A program made the position numbers and the translations under genes. Below are positions 34,347-43,676 of a DNA stretch of 64,000 bases, piece after piece. The stretch is from Phyllobacterium sp. OV277. Lineage in GTDB: Bacteria > Pseudomonadota > Alphaproteobacteria > Rhizobiales > Rhizobiaceae. The stretch spans positions 1-64,000 of the forward strand of contig NZ_FNIY01000005.1 of NCBI RefSeq assembly GCF_900104355.1. The letters run 5' to 3'. The notes beneath the pieces were generated by a model. The model was not told the DNA's origin, made no database searches, and saw only the letters and a program-made list of their open reading frames with translations. How positions within the stretch are numbered: position 1 is the stretch's first letter; the number at the start of each line of letters is the position of its first letter.

Positions 34347-35366
34347 CTATTGCGAGTCTGCGGCCTTGATCTCGGTGGCAAAGCGCGAGAGTAATCGATT
34401 GCGTGTGTCTGACGCGCCGTAAATGGCAAAATCATAGTCAATCAGCTTCAGGGACGAGATGTCAGGCGCACCATCGGGAACCTCGGATTTGGCATTGGAG
34501 GGCACCTGATTTTGACCCGATTTCTTTCCTGTCGCCTGCCCTTCCGGACTTAAAGCATAATCAACAAAGGCTTTTGCGCTTTCGAGATTTCGCGCGCCTT
34601 TGACGATGCTGACGCCACCGATTTCATAGCCGGTTCCCTCGCATGGAGCGACAATCTCCAGCGGAAAACCCGCCTGTTTCAAGGTCACTGCATCATGCAT
34701 GAAGGCAATGCCAATCAGGGTTTCGCCGCGTGATGCCGCTTTGACAGGTGCCGATCCAGATTTTGTGTAGCTATTGATATTGGCATCAAGTGCCTTGAAA
34801 TATTTGAAGCTTTCGTCCTCACCGAAAAGCTGCACCAAAGTCGCAAGTGCTGTGTAGGCCGTGCCTGAAGAAGCAGGATTGGCGATCTGGATTTCACCGC
34901 GATAGGCCGCGTTCGTCAAATCCTTCCAGCAGCTTGGCGCCGGCAATCCCTTCTTCTTCAGGATATCCGCATTATACGCAAAACCAAGTGCGCCCGCGTA
35001 AATGCCTGAAGCGCGTCCCTTGGATATCTCTTCGAAATTGTTGGCCCAGCCCAGGAGATCAGCCTTGTTTGGCGAGACATATTTTTCCAGCAGATCCTCT
35101 TCAGCCGCCTGCAGCTGTAAATCTCCAGTGCCGCCCCACCAAACATCGACCTTGGGATTGTCTTTTTCCGCGCGGAGCTGAGCCAATATCTCGCCAGTGC
35201 TTTTTCTGACCATCGCAACCCGGATACCGGACTTTTCTTCAAAACTCGTCTTCATTTCAGCGCACCAGCGTTCATCCGCGCCGCATAGCACACTCAACCG
35301 TTCGGCTGACAGCGCACTACCCGTGGCCACAAAAAAGATCGCGGCTGTGAAAAGAAGCTTTTTCAT
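34347..35366 (-). CDS. ABC importer periplasmic binding protein (FbpA/AfuA type)
   Basis: About 339 aa with a signal peptide (MKKLLFTAAIFFVATGSALSAE). The frame starts further upstream at 35444, but 35366 gives the clean signal. It follows the extracellular solute-binding family 1/13 pattern (VDVWWGGTGDLQLQAAEEDLLEKY, YAGALGFAYNADILKKKGLPAPSCWKDL). Relatives bind Fe3+, hexose phosphates or phosphonates, and the ligand cannot be read from sequence. Two Cys near residues 28-36 (LCGADERWC) are typical of this branch. Confidence 0.88.
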   Translation of the reverse strand: MKKLLFTAAIFFVATGSALSAERLSVLCGADERWCAEMKTSFEEKSGIRVAMVRKSTGEILAQLRAEKDNPKVDVWWGGTGDLQLQAAEEDLLEKYVSPNKADLLGWANNFEEISKGRASGIYAGALGFAYNADILKKKGLPAPSCWKDLTNAAYRGEIQIANPASSGTAYTALATLVQLFGEDESFKYFKALDANINSYTKSGSAPVKAASRGETLIGIAFMHDAVTLKQAGFPLEIVAPCEGTGYEIGGVSIVKGARNLESAKAFVDYALSPEGQATGKKSGQNQVPSNAKSEVPDGAPDISSLKLIDYDFAIYGASDTRNRLLSRFATEIKAADSQ

Positions 35367-35598
35367 CTTAGTCCTCCCCGAAAATCCGCAAACGTCAAAG
35401 CGTTCACATGTTCTCACATAAGAGAGTAATGAGGGCATCCGCAATCTTCATTTCATTGCCTGCATGACATCCCGGGAGGTATTTCCTTTCAATTATTACA
35501 ATACTTAGTCACATACCGTTGTCATTGGCTTGCTGACAAAGCTCATTATTCATATTAGAACACAGACTGTGATTATGACTCAGGAGGGAGGACCTGTT
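35367..35598. promoter_or_regulatory. Divergent promoter region, ABC importer / two-component system
   Basis: A 232-bp spacer. TTACAA occurs at 35496 and TCACAT at 35509. A CGTTCACATGTTCTCACAT stretch lies near 35400-35418, with two TTCACAT/CTCACAT copies 11 bp apart. This is consistent with autoregulation by the OmpR-family regulator, but is not proven. Confidence 0.4.
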
Positions 35599-36342
35599 TT
35601 GAATATTTCACCGGTTCGAATTCTGATTGTCGAAGACGATCCTGATATGTCCGAGGTCATCGCTGATCTGGTGGAATCGGAAGGCTGGGAGGCCATCCGC
35701 GTCTTCTCTGCAGAGGAAGCGCTCGAAAGGATCGACGACACGTCAATCTCCCTGCTTCTGGTGGATCATAACCTGCCCGGCATTTCAGGCCGTTCGCTGG
35801 CACAACGGTTTCGCCGTGACACCGACAAAGGCATTATCATGGTGACCGCAGCGGGCAGCTCGGTTGACCGCGTGCTGGGGCTGGAAACAGCCGCTGACGA
35901 TTATGTGGTAAAACCATTTGAGCCGATTGAGCTGGCTGCACGTATTAAAGCAGTTCTGCGGCGGTCCACAATGACGAGCCGCATTTCGGACCAACCGGAA
36001 AGAAATGAAAATGCCAAAGCCATTAAAATTGGCGACTGGCTGATCGATCTTGACGCGCGTCTGGCCTACTCCACCAGCAATCCTGTTGCGACGCTCACAA
36101 ACTCTGAATTTTCTCTGCTGGAAATTCTGGCGGCAAAACCTGGGGTGCCTATTGATCGCGTTGAAATCCTGCATCGTCTTGGCTCTGATGGGCGGCTCTA
36201 TATCGACCGCAACATCGACGTCCTGGTCTTGCGGCTAAGACGCAAGATTGAGCGCAATCCATCCATGCCAAAGCACATCAAAACCAATCGCGGAAAAGGC
36301 TATATGCTCGTTCTTGATGCGCCAGAGCAGGCTGCACCGTGA
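35599..36342 (+). CDS. OmpR-family response regulator
   Basis: A regulator of about 247 aa with receiver domain (ILIVEDDPDMSEV acidic pocket, LLLVDHNLPG phosphoacceptor Asp, VTAAG, DYVVKPFEP Lys) and a C-terminal winged-helix Trans_reg_C domain (ILHRLGSDGRLYIDRNIDVLVLRLRRKIERNP, RGKGYML). The start is probably TTG at 35599, preceded by a very strong GGAGGGAGGA site. An ATG at 35575 in frame has no ribosome site. The stop overlaps the sensor kinase start (GTGA). Confidence 0.92.
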   Translation: MNISPVRILIVEDDPDMSEVIADLVESEGWEAIRVFSAEEALERIDDTSISLLLVDHNLPGISGRSLAQRFRRDTDKGIIMVTAAGSSVDRVLGLETAADDYVVKPFEPIELAARIKAVLRRSTMTSRISDQPERNENAKAIKIGDWLIDLDARLAYSTSNPVATLTNSEFSLLEILAAKPGVPIDRVEILHRLGSDGRLYIDRNIDVLVLRLRRKIERNPSMPKHIKTNRGKGYMLVLDAPEQAAP

Positions 36343-38426
36343 CGGCGGACAGGTTCCTCAATTCCATTGCTTTCCGCATTCCCCTCGCCATCGGCTTCAT
36401 CTGTACACTTGTGCTCCTTCTGTCTCTCATGGCAGTGAAAAGCCTGACGGATGCCAAGACCCAAATGACGTCCTATGGCGTGCAGACCTATGCGGATCTT
36501 GCGGTGGCTTCCAACATTTCACGGCAGGCATCGGCCCTTCTTTCCTCAGCGCCCTTTATACTCAACACGACATCACCGTACCGGCTCTCTGACGAAAGCC
36601 TGTCCATTGCCGAACAGATCGATTCCCTTAGCGGATATATCGCCCGCAACGGTGCAGAATCCGGAGCAAGCCCTACACCGGGTACAAGTGAACTGGTCGA
36701 TGCACTGCGATTGGTTCGTGAAACCACCCTGAAGCTTGCTGCAGCCGCAGAAGAGGCGCAGCTCTACAAGGACAAGATTGCCCGCAGCGTCGAAACAATT
36801 CGCCACTTCGAGGGTAAAGGCCCTGAGCCAGACCTGCAATTGAGGCAATTCGCGCTGAATGCGGCTTCAGCCGATAGTCTGTTCAGCCTCGGCGAAATGC
36901 GCCGGTCCTATCTTCGCCGTTCCGCGTCGATGCAGACGGCTGCCACCGGTGGACAGCAATTATCATCGGTTCAATACAGCATCTACGACCAAATCTTTCA
37001 AATGCGCGAGATCTATCTGCGCCGTTTCATCGAGGTGCGCAGCATATTGAGCGAAATGCGCAAGGCATCACAGAAGCTCACAGCCGGGCTTGAACAGCAG
37101 AGCCAATTGCTCCGCAGTGATTTTAACGCCGGCATTGCGGCAGTGTCCAACAATCTGGACAGTATACGAACCTTTGTTCTCGCAACGGTACTGCTTGTGA
37201 TCATACTTTGTGTTGTTACTGTTTATTATTCCATCAGCCGGGTTTCAGCGGGGATAGCCCGGATTTCCGATGCGCTGAACCGATTGGCCAGAGGCGAAAG
37301 AGATGTCCGCCTTCCTCTTGTCGGCACGAATGAGACGGAGTTGCAGGATCTTATCCGGGCATTTAATGCCTTTAAAAGCAGCGTCGAGCGTTTCAATCAC
37401 CTGCATATCAGAGCCACGCGGGCTGCTCGGACCATACGCTGGACATTTCGCAGTATGAATGAGGGTATCGCCCTGTTTGATGCAAATGGAAAAGCTATGG
37501 CCATGAACCGGCGCATCGTCGAATTTGCTGGCGCCGGAGCAACGGTTCGCACCTGGAGCCTGCAACAACTGGCTTCAGCGTTCACGATACCCGCCAATGC
37601 TGATCCTTCGGACAATAATAGCGCTGCCAGCGTAACGCGGATCAGCAAGAACAACAGGATTCTTGAAGTTTCACGCACGGACCAGCCGGGTGATCGCTCT
37701 ATCCTTGTTGTACGCGATATTACCGAACAGGAAACGCAGGAGCGGGAAATTCAAAGGGCCAAGCGGCTCGATGGTATGGTGCGCTTTAGCCATCAGCTCA
37801 GCCACGAACTTGGCAACATGATCGGTATTGTGGTCGGCAGCGTGGGTATGCTGGAAAAGATGGGGACACTTTCGAATGCCGAGATGCGCAATGTTGCACG
37901 CATCAGGAAAGCCTCTGAACGGGGCAAGGAACTCGTTGAAGGAATGCTCTCCTTTGCCAGTAAGCAGCACAATAGCCCTGTCCGCTGCGATCTGCGCAAA
38001 ACCCTGCGCGGCATTGAAGATGTTTTGCACGTCATCGTGGGATCAAACATCAAGCTGACAATTTCCGTGCCCGAAAACTTGCCGGAGGTATCGCTTGATC
38101 CTGCCCTGTTTGAGCAGGCAGTCGTCAATATCTGCCGTAACTCGGCGGCAGCCATGCCTGAGGGCGGTGACATCAGGATAACACTCGAACGGATCGCGGA
38201 TCGCGTCCGCGTCATTGTTGTTGATACGGGTAACGGCATCCCGCCAGAACTCGTCGACCGCGTGTTCGAACCCTATTTCACCACGCGAAGATCATCAGGC
38301 GGGACGGGCCTTGGACTGGCGATCGTCTATGGTTTTGTACGCCAGGCGGGCGGCGAAATAACGCTGACGTCAAAAGTCGATATCGGAACCACGATCACCA
38401 TGTCATTTCTCGAAGCAACTGAGTAG
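36339..38426 (+). CDS. Sensor histidine kinase (TM - HAMP - PAS - HisKA - HATPase)
   Basis: A 695-aa membrane kinase. The first membrane helix is near residues 10-30 and the second near 275-300, with a long helical periplasmic sensor between them (~30-275), as in TorS-like receptors. HAMP (~300-355), a PAS-like domain (~365-465) and HisKA with FSHQLSHELGN follow. The HATPase has N (VVNICRNSAAAMPEGG), DTGNGIPPE and GGTGLGLAIVYGF boxes. The HATPase resembles NtrB-type kinases although the partner is OmpR-type. The GTG start is coupled to the regulator. The divergent ABC importer suggests it may sense that importer's ligand. Confidence 0.9.
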   Translation: MTADRFLNSIAFRIPLAIGFICTLVLLLSLMAVKSLTDAKTQMTSYGVQTYADLAVASNISRQASALLSSAPFILNTTSPYRLSDESLSIAEQIDSLSGYIARNGAESGASPTPGTSELVDALRLVRETTLKLAAAAEEAQLYKDKIARSVETIRHFEGKGPEPDLQLRQFALNAASADSLFSLGEMRRSYLRRSASMQTAATGGQQLSSVQYSIYDQIFQMREIYLRRFIEVRSILSEMRKASQKLTAGLEQQSQLLRSDFNAGIAAVSNNLDSIRTFVLATVLLVIILCVVTVYYSISRVSAGIARISDALNRLARGERDVRLPLVGTNETELQDLIRAFNAFKSSVERFNHLHIRATRAARTIRWTFRSMNEGIALFDANGKAMAMNRRIVEFAGAGATVRTWSLQQLASAFTIPANADPSDNNSAASVTRISKNNRILEVSRTDQPGDRSILVVRDITEQETQEREIQRAKRLDGMVRFSHQLSHELGNMIGIVVGSVGMLEKMGTLSNAEMRNVARIRKASERGKELVEGMLSFASKQHNSPVRCDLRKTLRGIEDVLHVIVGSNIKLTISVPENLPEVSLDPALFEQAVVNICRNSAAAMPEGGDIRITLERIADRVRVIVVDTGNGIPPELVDRVFEPYFTTRRSSGGTGLGLAIVYGFVRQAGGEITLTSKVDIGTTITMSFLEATE

Positions 38427-38613
38427 GGGCGAAGAACACTCTACCGTTTCCATCATCGATCTTTGGCATGTTGTCTCCTGTTGAGATTGTAACGGGCGTC
38501 AGCCCAAGAGAAGTCCCGGCTTTTGGGAGAGATGGCCTGAAAAGCGACACGATAAAAGCGAGAATCTCTGAAATCGAACTCTCATACCCAGAACAAGAGA
38601 ATGGAGACTCTGC

Positions 38614-39204
38614 ATGTTCACTCGAATAGTCTTGGCCGCGATGGCATTGGGCGCTTTTTCGTCAGGCCCTGTTCTGGCTGACGGCTTCAGCGATACGCTG
38701 GCAAATTGCCAAAACGATGCCCTCGGTTTTGACACACGCATCGCCAGCTGTACCCAAGCCGTCGATACCTCGTTGGATAAGCAAAAGCCGACTGCCTATG
38801 CTGCCAGGGGCATGACCTATGGACAGGCAGGCAAGCTCGATCAAGCCATCAATGATCTCGGCATTGCCGTCTCGCTCGATCCAAAGCTCACGCTGGGATG
38901 GTATAATCTTGGCTACGCCTTCCTCCAGCAAAATGCCCCCATTCCGGCGGTTGGCATGTTCGACAAAGCTATTGCGCTTGACGGCAGCAACCCCGACTTC
39001 TTTTACTATCGGGGGCTCGCCTATCAGGGTTCAAAGCAGCCAGATGAGGCCATTGAGGATTTCACCCGCACAATCGAACTTAAACCGGCACAGAACGCCG
39101 AGGCGTATCAGCACCGCGCCGAGTGCCACAGACAATTGGGGCACCACACCGAAGCAGCAGCCGACGAGCAGGAGGTCCAGCGTCAAAGCAAGGCTGCCAA
39201 CTGA
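38614..39204 (+). CDS. Secreted TPR protein
   Basis: A 196-aa protein with signal peptide (MFTRIVLAAMALGAFSSGPVLADG) and three to four TPR units in the mature part (AYAARGMTYGQAGKLDQAINDLGIAVSLDPK, GWYNLGYAFLQ, FYYRGLAYQGSKQPDEAIEDFTRTIELKP). Probably a periplasmic scaffold of unknown partner. The next gene starts 26 bp later, so the two are likely co-transcribed. Confidence 0.8.
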   Translation: MFTRIVLAAMALGAFSSGPVLADGFSDTLANCQNDALGFDTRIASCTQAVDTSLDKQKPTAYAARGMTYGQAGKLDQAINDLGIAVSLDPKLTLGWYNLGYAFLQQNAPIPAVGMFDKAIALDGSNPDFFYYRGLAYQGSKQPDEAIEDFTRTIELKPAQNAEAYQHRAECHRQLGHHTEAAADEQEVQRQSKAAN

Positions 39205-39230
39205 ACAGATGCAGTTAAGGGGAGAAGATC

Positions 39231-39743
39231 ATGGGATTGCTTGATTGGATGAGTGGCGCCAAGGCACCAAAGAAGGGTGTTACCCCTACGGTTGCGACAG
39301 ACCTGCACAGCGCATTGCTTGCCATCAACCGCAGTTCAGCGCCCTTCATTGTTCGTGAGGAGAATACTGGTTCGGCAGACCTGATTGCCGAATGGAAGAT
39401 CGTGGATGCAGGCTGGTACGAAATATTCGGCCGTGCGCATTTGACCAAGGTTGCACGGGTTTTGATGCGCCTTGACGAGGTACAAAAAGAAGTAAGGTCA
39501 TGCGACGAAATATGGTCCATCGAATGGCATGCAGGTGTGCCCAATCTCAGTGCCTCAGGCGAATATTTTCGCGGCCAGCAGACCTCGATCGAATTTGGTG
39601 CGGGCTATGCGTTCACAGAAGAGTTGCAATACGGCCAAGTCTACAAGTATCGCTTCTCGACAAAGGAGCTAAAGTCACCATTGCAAGACATTGTTTCCAA
39701 TCACGGATGGCGTTGGCGCCCCGTTGCATTTGGAAAATTATAG
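39231..39743 (+). CDS. Hypothetical protein
   Basis: A 170-aa soluble protein with a GGGGAGAA ribosome site just upstream. It has no signal peptide or membrane segment. Aromatic-rich strands (AEWKIVDAGWYEIFGRA, WSIEWHAGVPNL, YAFTEELQYGQVYKYRFSTKEL) suggest a mostly beta fold. I do not recognise the family. It ends in the terminator shared with the hlyD-like gene. Confidence 0.7.
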   Translation: MGLLDWMSGAKAPKKGVTPTVATDLHSALLAINRSSAPFIVREENTGSADLIAEWKIVDAGWYEIFGRAHLTKVARVLMRLDEVQKEVRSCDEIWSIEWHAGVPNLSASGEYFRGQQTSIEFGAGYAFTEELQYGQVYKYRFSTKELKSPLQDIVSNHGWRWRPVAFGKL

Positions 39744-39764
39744 CTGCTGTTGGTCAGCAGCTAT
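39740..39764. terminator. Bidirectional terminator between convergent genes
   Basis: A perfect 10-bp stem (ATAGCTGCTG with CAGCAGCTAT) with a 5-nt loop overlaps the stop of the 170-aa gene. On the minus strand it is followed by AATTTT. It serves both the 170-aa gene and the hlyD-like gene. Confidence 0.7.
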
Positions 39765-39784
39765 CGTAATCAGGTCGAACACAA

Positions 39785-41284
39785 TCACCGCTCCTGCATG
39801 GCTTGTGATGAAACTTCCGCAAGAGGTGAGAAGAGATATTCGATGATGCGGCGCTTGCCTGTCTTGACTTCGACGGTGACGGACATGCCCGGCGAGAGTG
39901 GCATCTGTTTGCCGTCAACCTTGATGGTGGTGACGTCAGGCTGGATGGTGACAGGAAATACAAGGTTCTGCACGCGCTGCACGTTGCCGATCGGAATGGT
40001 GCTCTGCAGTTCCTTGGCCGCTGCGCCTTCCAGCGCCTGTGCATCGGGCTCAGGAATAGCGTCGGTGGCAACGCGTGTGACCTTGCCTTCAAGAACACCA
40101 AACCGGGTGAACGGAAAGGCCTCGACCTTGATGACGGCAGACTGTCCTGCCGAGACAAAACCGATATCGCGGTTGGGAAGATAGGCTTCGATTTCGAGCA
40201 TTGAATTGCTGGGTACAATGCGCATCAGCTCGGTCCCGGCAGAAACAACCTGACCGACCGTCGTGATGGCCGAAGCCTGAACAACACCATCAATCGGACT
40301 GATGATCGTCATGGCCTGCGACCGCTTGCTTGCCTTGATCAGCTGCTGTTCCAGTTCATCCACTTTGCGCGAAGCTTCGGACTGCTTCTGCACATTGTCT
40401 GCGATAAATCCGTTCACCAGTTTTGCTGCCTCGCTCAGGGCAACAGTGAGAGCAGCACGCGCTGCTGCAAGCTGGCCCGTCTGGGTAACGAGGCTTGCTT
40501 CCGCCTCCTGTTGCGATTGCAAGGCATCAATGACCTGCGCGCGCGAACCCGCGGCTGTCGGGATCAAATCAGTGCGCATGGACACGCGCTCTGTCAGGGT
40601 TTTGACCAGAGCCTGCTGGGCCGTGATGGTTTCTGTCAGGCTTTCAATCTCGGTCTGGCGCTGTTTGGCCGTAGCGCCAAGATTGTCCAGCGAAGAACGC
40701 AGCTGCGATGTATCAGCCCGGTAGATCAACTGTTCACGGCGGCGAATGGCCTCGGAAATTCCCTCAGGAAAAGTAACCGACTGCTCCGTCACCGGTTCCG
40801 CATTGCGCAACCCGTTCTTCTGCCAGTCGGCAACCGTGCCAAGCACCGCTTCGCGGCGGGCAACTTCAGCACGATATGCCTGAAGACTGACTGCGAGCGC
40901 CGTTTCTTCGGATTTGATCTGTATGTCATCAAGTTCGACAAGCACATCACCGGCCTTGACTGCCATGCCATTGGTAACGGGGACAGCCTTGGTTCGACCC
41001 AGCTCGATCGATTGGATGATCTTCACACGGCCTGTCGGCTGCACCTTGCCTTGCGCCGTTGCCACAATGTCGAAGGTGCCAAAATAGGCCCACAGGATGG
41101 CACTTGCTGCAAGGACACAGATAAACCAGATAAAGGCTGTCCTGATCGGCGACGGCGGCGTTTCCAGTATCTCCAGCGCTGCCGGTAGAAACTGGTTGTC
41201 TTCGCGCTGGCGCTTGAGCCTCTTCAGCGCGTCCTTCGTGATCTTTTCCGACTTCGCCTGCTCAGGCTTCATGGGCGCATTCAT
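39785..41284 (-). CDS. Type I secretion membrane fusion protein (HlyD/PrtE type)
   Basis: A periplasmic adaptor of about 499 aa. A cytoplasmic N-terminus, one membrane helix (AFIWFICVLAASAILWAYFGTF, near residues 50-70), a biotinyl-lipoyl half-motif (GRVKIIQSIELGRTKAVPV), long coiled coils (~130-320) and a C-terminal beta-barrel region are visible. The ATG at 41284 overlaps the ABC stop by ATGA; the frame runs on to 41314 inside it. It links the ABC exporter to an outer-membrane TolC, which is not in the window. Confidence 0.92.
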   Translation of the reverse strand: MNAPMKPEQAKSEKITKDALKRLKRQREDNQFLPAALEILETPPSPIRTAFIWFICVLAASAILWAYFGTFDIVATAQGKVQPTGRVKIIQSIELGRTKAVPVTNGMAVKAGDVLVELDDIQIKSEETALAVSLQAYRAEVARREAVLGTVADWQKNGLRNAEPVTEQSVTFPEGISEAIRRREQLIYRADTSQLRSSLDNLGATAKQRQTEIESLTETITAQQALVKTLTERVSMRTDLIPTAAGSRAQVIDALQSQQEAEASLVTQTGQLAAARAALTVALSEAAKLVNGFIADNVQKQSEASRKVDELEQQLIKASKRSQAMTIISPIDGVVQASAITTVGQVVSAGTELMRIVPSNSMLEIEAYLPNRDIGFVSAGQSAVIKVEAFPFTRFGVLEGKVTRVATDAIPEPDAQALEGAAAKELQSTIPIGNVQRVQNLVFPVTIQPDVTTIKVDGKQMPLSPGMSVTVEVKTGKRRIIEYLFSPLAEVSSQAMQER

Positions 41285-43461
41285 GCGTTGTTGCTCCCGG
41301 ACTGGAGTTGCCACAGATGCGCGTAGAGACCATCCTTTTTGGCAATGAGCGTGTCGTGCGTGCCTTCTTCGACAATACGGCCGTCTTTCATGCCGATAAT
41401 ACGGTTGCAGTAGCGCACAGTGGCAAGCCGGTGAGCGATAATGATAACAGTTCGTCCGCGCACGATCTCGCGCATATTGGCAAGAATGATCCGTTCGCTC
41501 TCATAGTCGAGCGCGCTTGTCGCTTCGTCGAGGATGAGAATGGGCGGATTGGTGGCGAGTGCCCGGGCAATGGCAAGCCGCTGACGCTGCCCGCCGGAAA
41601 GGTTGGCGCCGCGCTCTTCGATCAGCGTGTCATAGCCTCGGGGCAGTTTCGAGATAAACTCTTCTGCACCCGAAAGCTTTGCCATGCGCATGGCGCCTTC
41701 CCGCGGCATGGCCGGGGCTGCAAGCACGATATTGTCATGGATGGTGCGGTTGAACAGCATGTTCTCCTGCAACACCACGCCAATACTGGCGCGCAGCCAG
41801 GCCGGATCAACCTGTGCGATATCCTGCCCGTCAACAAACACCTGTCCATTGTTGGGAATATAGAACCGCTGTACGAGCTTGGTCAGCGTCGACTTGCCCG
41901 AGCCCGATGGCCCGACAATGCCAATTACTTCGCCGGGGCGAACCGAAAGGTTGATATCTTTCAGCACATCCTGCGCGTCGGGCGAATAGCGGAAATTGAC
42001 CGACTTGAATTCAATGGCGCCTTTGGGCACAGGCAGGCTGACGGCAATCGCCGGACGCGGCTCCTGCGGCGCGTTCAGAATGTCAGCCAATCGCGAGATG
42101 GATACCTGCACCTGCTGGAAATCTTGCCATAGCTGCGACAGACGCAGGATCGGCTGTGCCACCTGACCCGCAATCATATTGAAGGCGACGAGCGCGCCAA
42201 CTGACAGTTCGCCATTGATCACAGCCTGCGCCCCAAAGAGAAGGAGCGCTGCACTGGTGACCTTGCTGACATATTGAATGGCATTCTGCCCCTTGGCTGC
42301 AAGCATGGTTGCAGCAAACGAGGAGCGGACATAGGCGGCAAGCCGCTCTTCCCACTGCGCCGCAACAACCGGCTCCACGGCAGCAGCCTTCAGTGTCTGC
42401 GCGCCTACCACCGTCTCCACCAGCAGCTGCTGGCTATAGGCACCGCGATCAAACTTCTCGTCAATGCGTTCTTTGAGGAACGGACGAATGAGAAAGCCGA
42501 TGGCAAGATAGAAGGGAATGGAAGCAACGACGATCCATGCGAGCTTTGCCGAATAGGCAAAGAGCACGATGATGAAGACAATCGTAAAAATGAGATCGAG
42601 CCCCGAGAACAACCCCTGCCCAGTCAGAAAATTGCGGATCGTTTCAAGCTCGCGCACACGCGCTACCGTCTGGCCCGCGGCCCGCGTTTCGAAATAACTC
42701 AGCGGCAGGTTGAGGAGATGACGAAACAGGCGTCGGCCCAGTTCCACGTCGATGCGGTTGGTCGTGTGTGACAGAGCGTAGGTGCGCAAATATTGCAGCA
42801 CCACATCGAATAATCCGATAGCAGCAAGGCCGATCACCAGAACGATCAGCGTTGAATAGCTGCGGTGCGCGAGCACCTTGTCCACCACCACCTGAAAGAA
42901 CAGCGGTGTAACAAGGGCAAACAGCTGCACAAACAGCGAGGCCAGCAACACATGGCCAAAAACGCGCCGGTAACGCCAGAGTGATGGCAGAAACCAGCGA
43001 AAACCAAAGCTCTCGCGTGAAGCACCTGCTCCGGCAAATCGCCGCTGCACCAGAATGAACTTGCCTGCCGTCAATTGCAGCAATTCGGCAACCGGTATCT
43101 CACGGGATGTGAATCCCAATGGATTGACGAGCCGGCATCTGCCTTCGGCATTCACGCCGCCGAAGATGGCAAATGTTCCGTCATCAAGGCAGGCCATGGC
43201 CGGAACCGGCAGCGTTGCAAGCCGTTTGGCATCGCTTGCTTTGACAATGCGCGCCTTCAGACCAATGGAACCGGCGGCCCGGAGAATATCCTCAGCCCCC
43301 GCAGCCCCCTTCAGTGCATATTCCCGTGCGAGCGTCTCGGGCCGCGTGGCAATCCGGTAATATCCTGCGATTGCTGCCAGCGCCGAGAGGCCACTGTCAG
43401 GTGCTTGTCCACCAAAGACGTTTGCATCCTTGGACTCTGTCCCTGGGCTCACATTATCCAT
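41281..43461 (-). CDS. Type I secretion ABC exporter (HlyB type)
   Basis: A 726-aa exporter. Residues ~20-150 form a C39-peptidase-like domain (GLSALAAIAGYYRI...) that lacks the catalytic Cys, as in HlyB. A six-helix membrane domain (~170-450) and an ATPase with Walker A GPSGSGKST, signature LSGGQRQRLAIARAL, Walker B PILILDEATSALD and the His of the H-loop follow. The degenerate peptidase domain indicates an RTX substrate with an uncleaved C-terminal signal, which fits the metalloprotease encoded just upstream. Confidence 0.94.
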   Translation of the reverse strand: MDNVSPGTESKDANVFGGQAPDSGLSALAAIAGYYRIATRPETLAREYALKGAAGAEDILRAAGSIGLKARIVKASDAKRLATLPVPAMACLDDGTFAIFGGVNAEGRCRLVNPLGFTSREIPVAELLQLTAGKFILVQRRFAGAGASRESFGFRWFLPSLWRYRRVFGHVLLASLFVQLFALVTPLFFQVVVDKVLAHRSYSTLIVLVIGLAAIGLFDVVLQYLRTYALSHTTNRIDVELGRRLFRHLLNLPLSYFETRAAGQTVARVRELETIRNFLTGQGLFSGLDLIFTIVFIIVLFAYSAKLAWIVVASIPFYLAIGFLIRPFLKERIDEKFDRGAYSQQLLVETVVGAQTLKAAAVEPVVAAQWEERLAAYVRSSFAATMLAAKGQNAIQYVSKVTSAALLLFGAQAVINGELSVGALVAFNMIAGQVAQPILRLSQLWQDFQQVQVSISRLADILNAPQEPRPAIAVSLPVPKGAIEFKSVNFRYSPDAQDVLKDINLSVRPGEVIGIVGPSGSGKSTLTKLVQRFYIPNNGQVFVDGQDIAQVDPAWLRASIGVVLQENMLFNRTIHDNIVLAAPAMPREGAMRMAKLSGAEEFISKLPRGYDTLIEERGANLSGGQRQRLAIARALATNPPILILDEATSALDYESERIILANMREIVRGRTVIIIAHRLATVRYCNRIIGMKDGRIVEEGTHDTLIAKKDGLYAHLWQLQSGSNNA

Positions 43462-43623
43462 GATGAAGCCGTCGCGTGCTTGTGATCATGATTGTCTCCC
43501 CCACAATCCGTTACCTCAACGGCAACAAAATCCATGCCCCCCGCGCACAAAGGCGCGTCGTATATCCAAAAACGTTTGCCGACATTACCATGTCGCTAAA
43601 AATTGTCTTCAGAGCTTTAACGA

Positions 43624-43654
43624 GGCCCAGGAAGTGCGTCAACACCCCTGGGCC
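43624..43654 (-). other. Stem-loop between protease and exporter genes
   Basis: GGCCCAGG (43624-43631) pairs with CCTGGGCC (43647-43654), with a shorter inner GTG/CAC pairing. It lies 23 bp after the protease stop and has no U-tract. It could lower read-through into the exporter genes or stabilise the protease message. Confidence 0.5.
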
Positions 43655-43676
43655 CCAATGCGATAACAGCTTCAAA

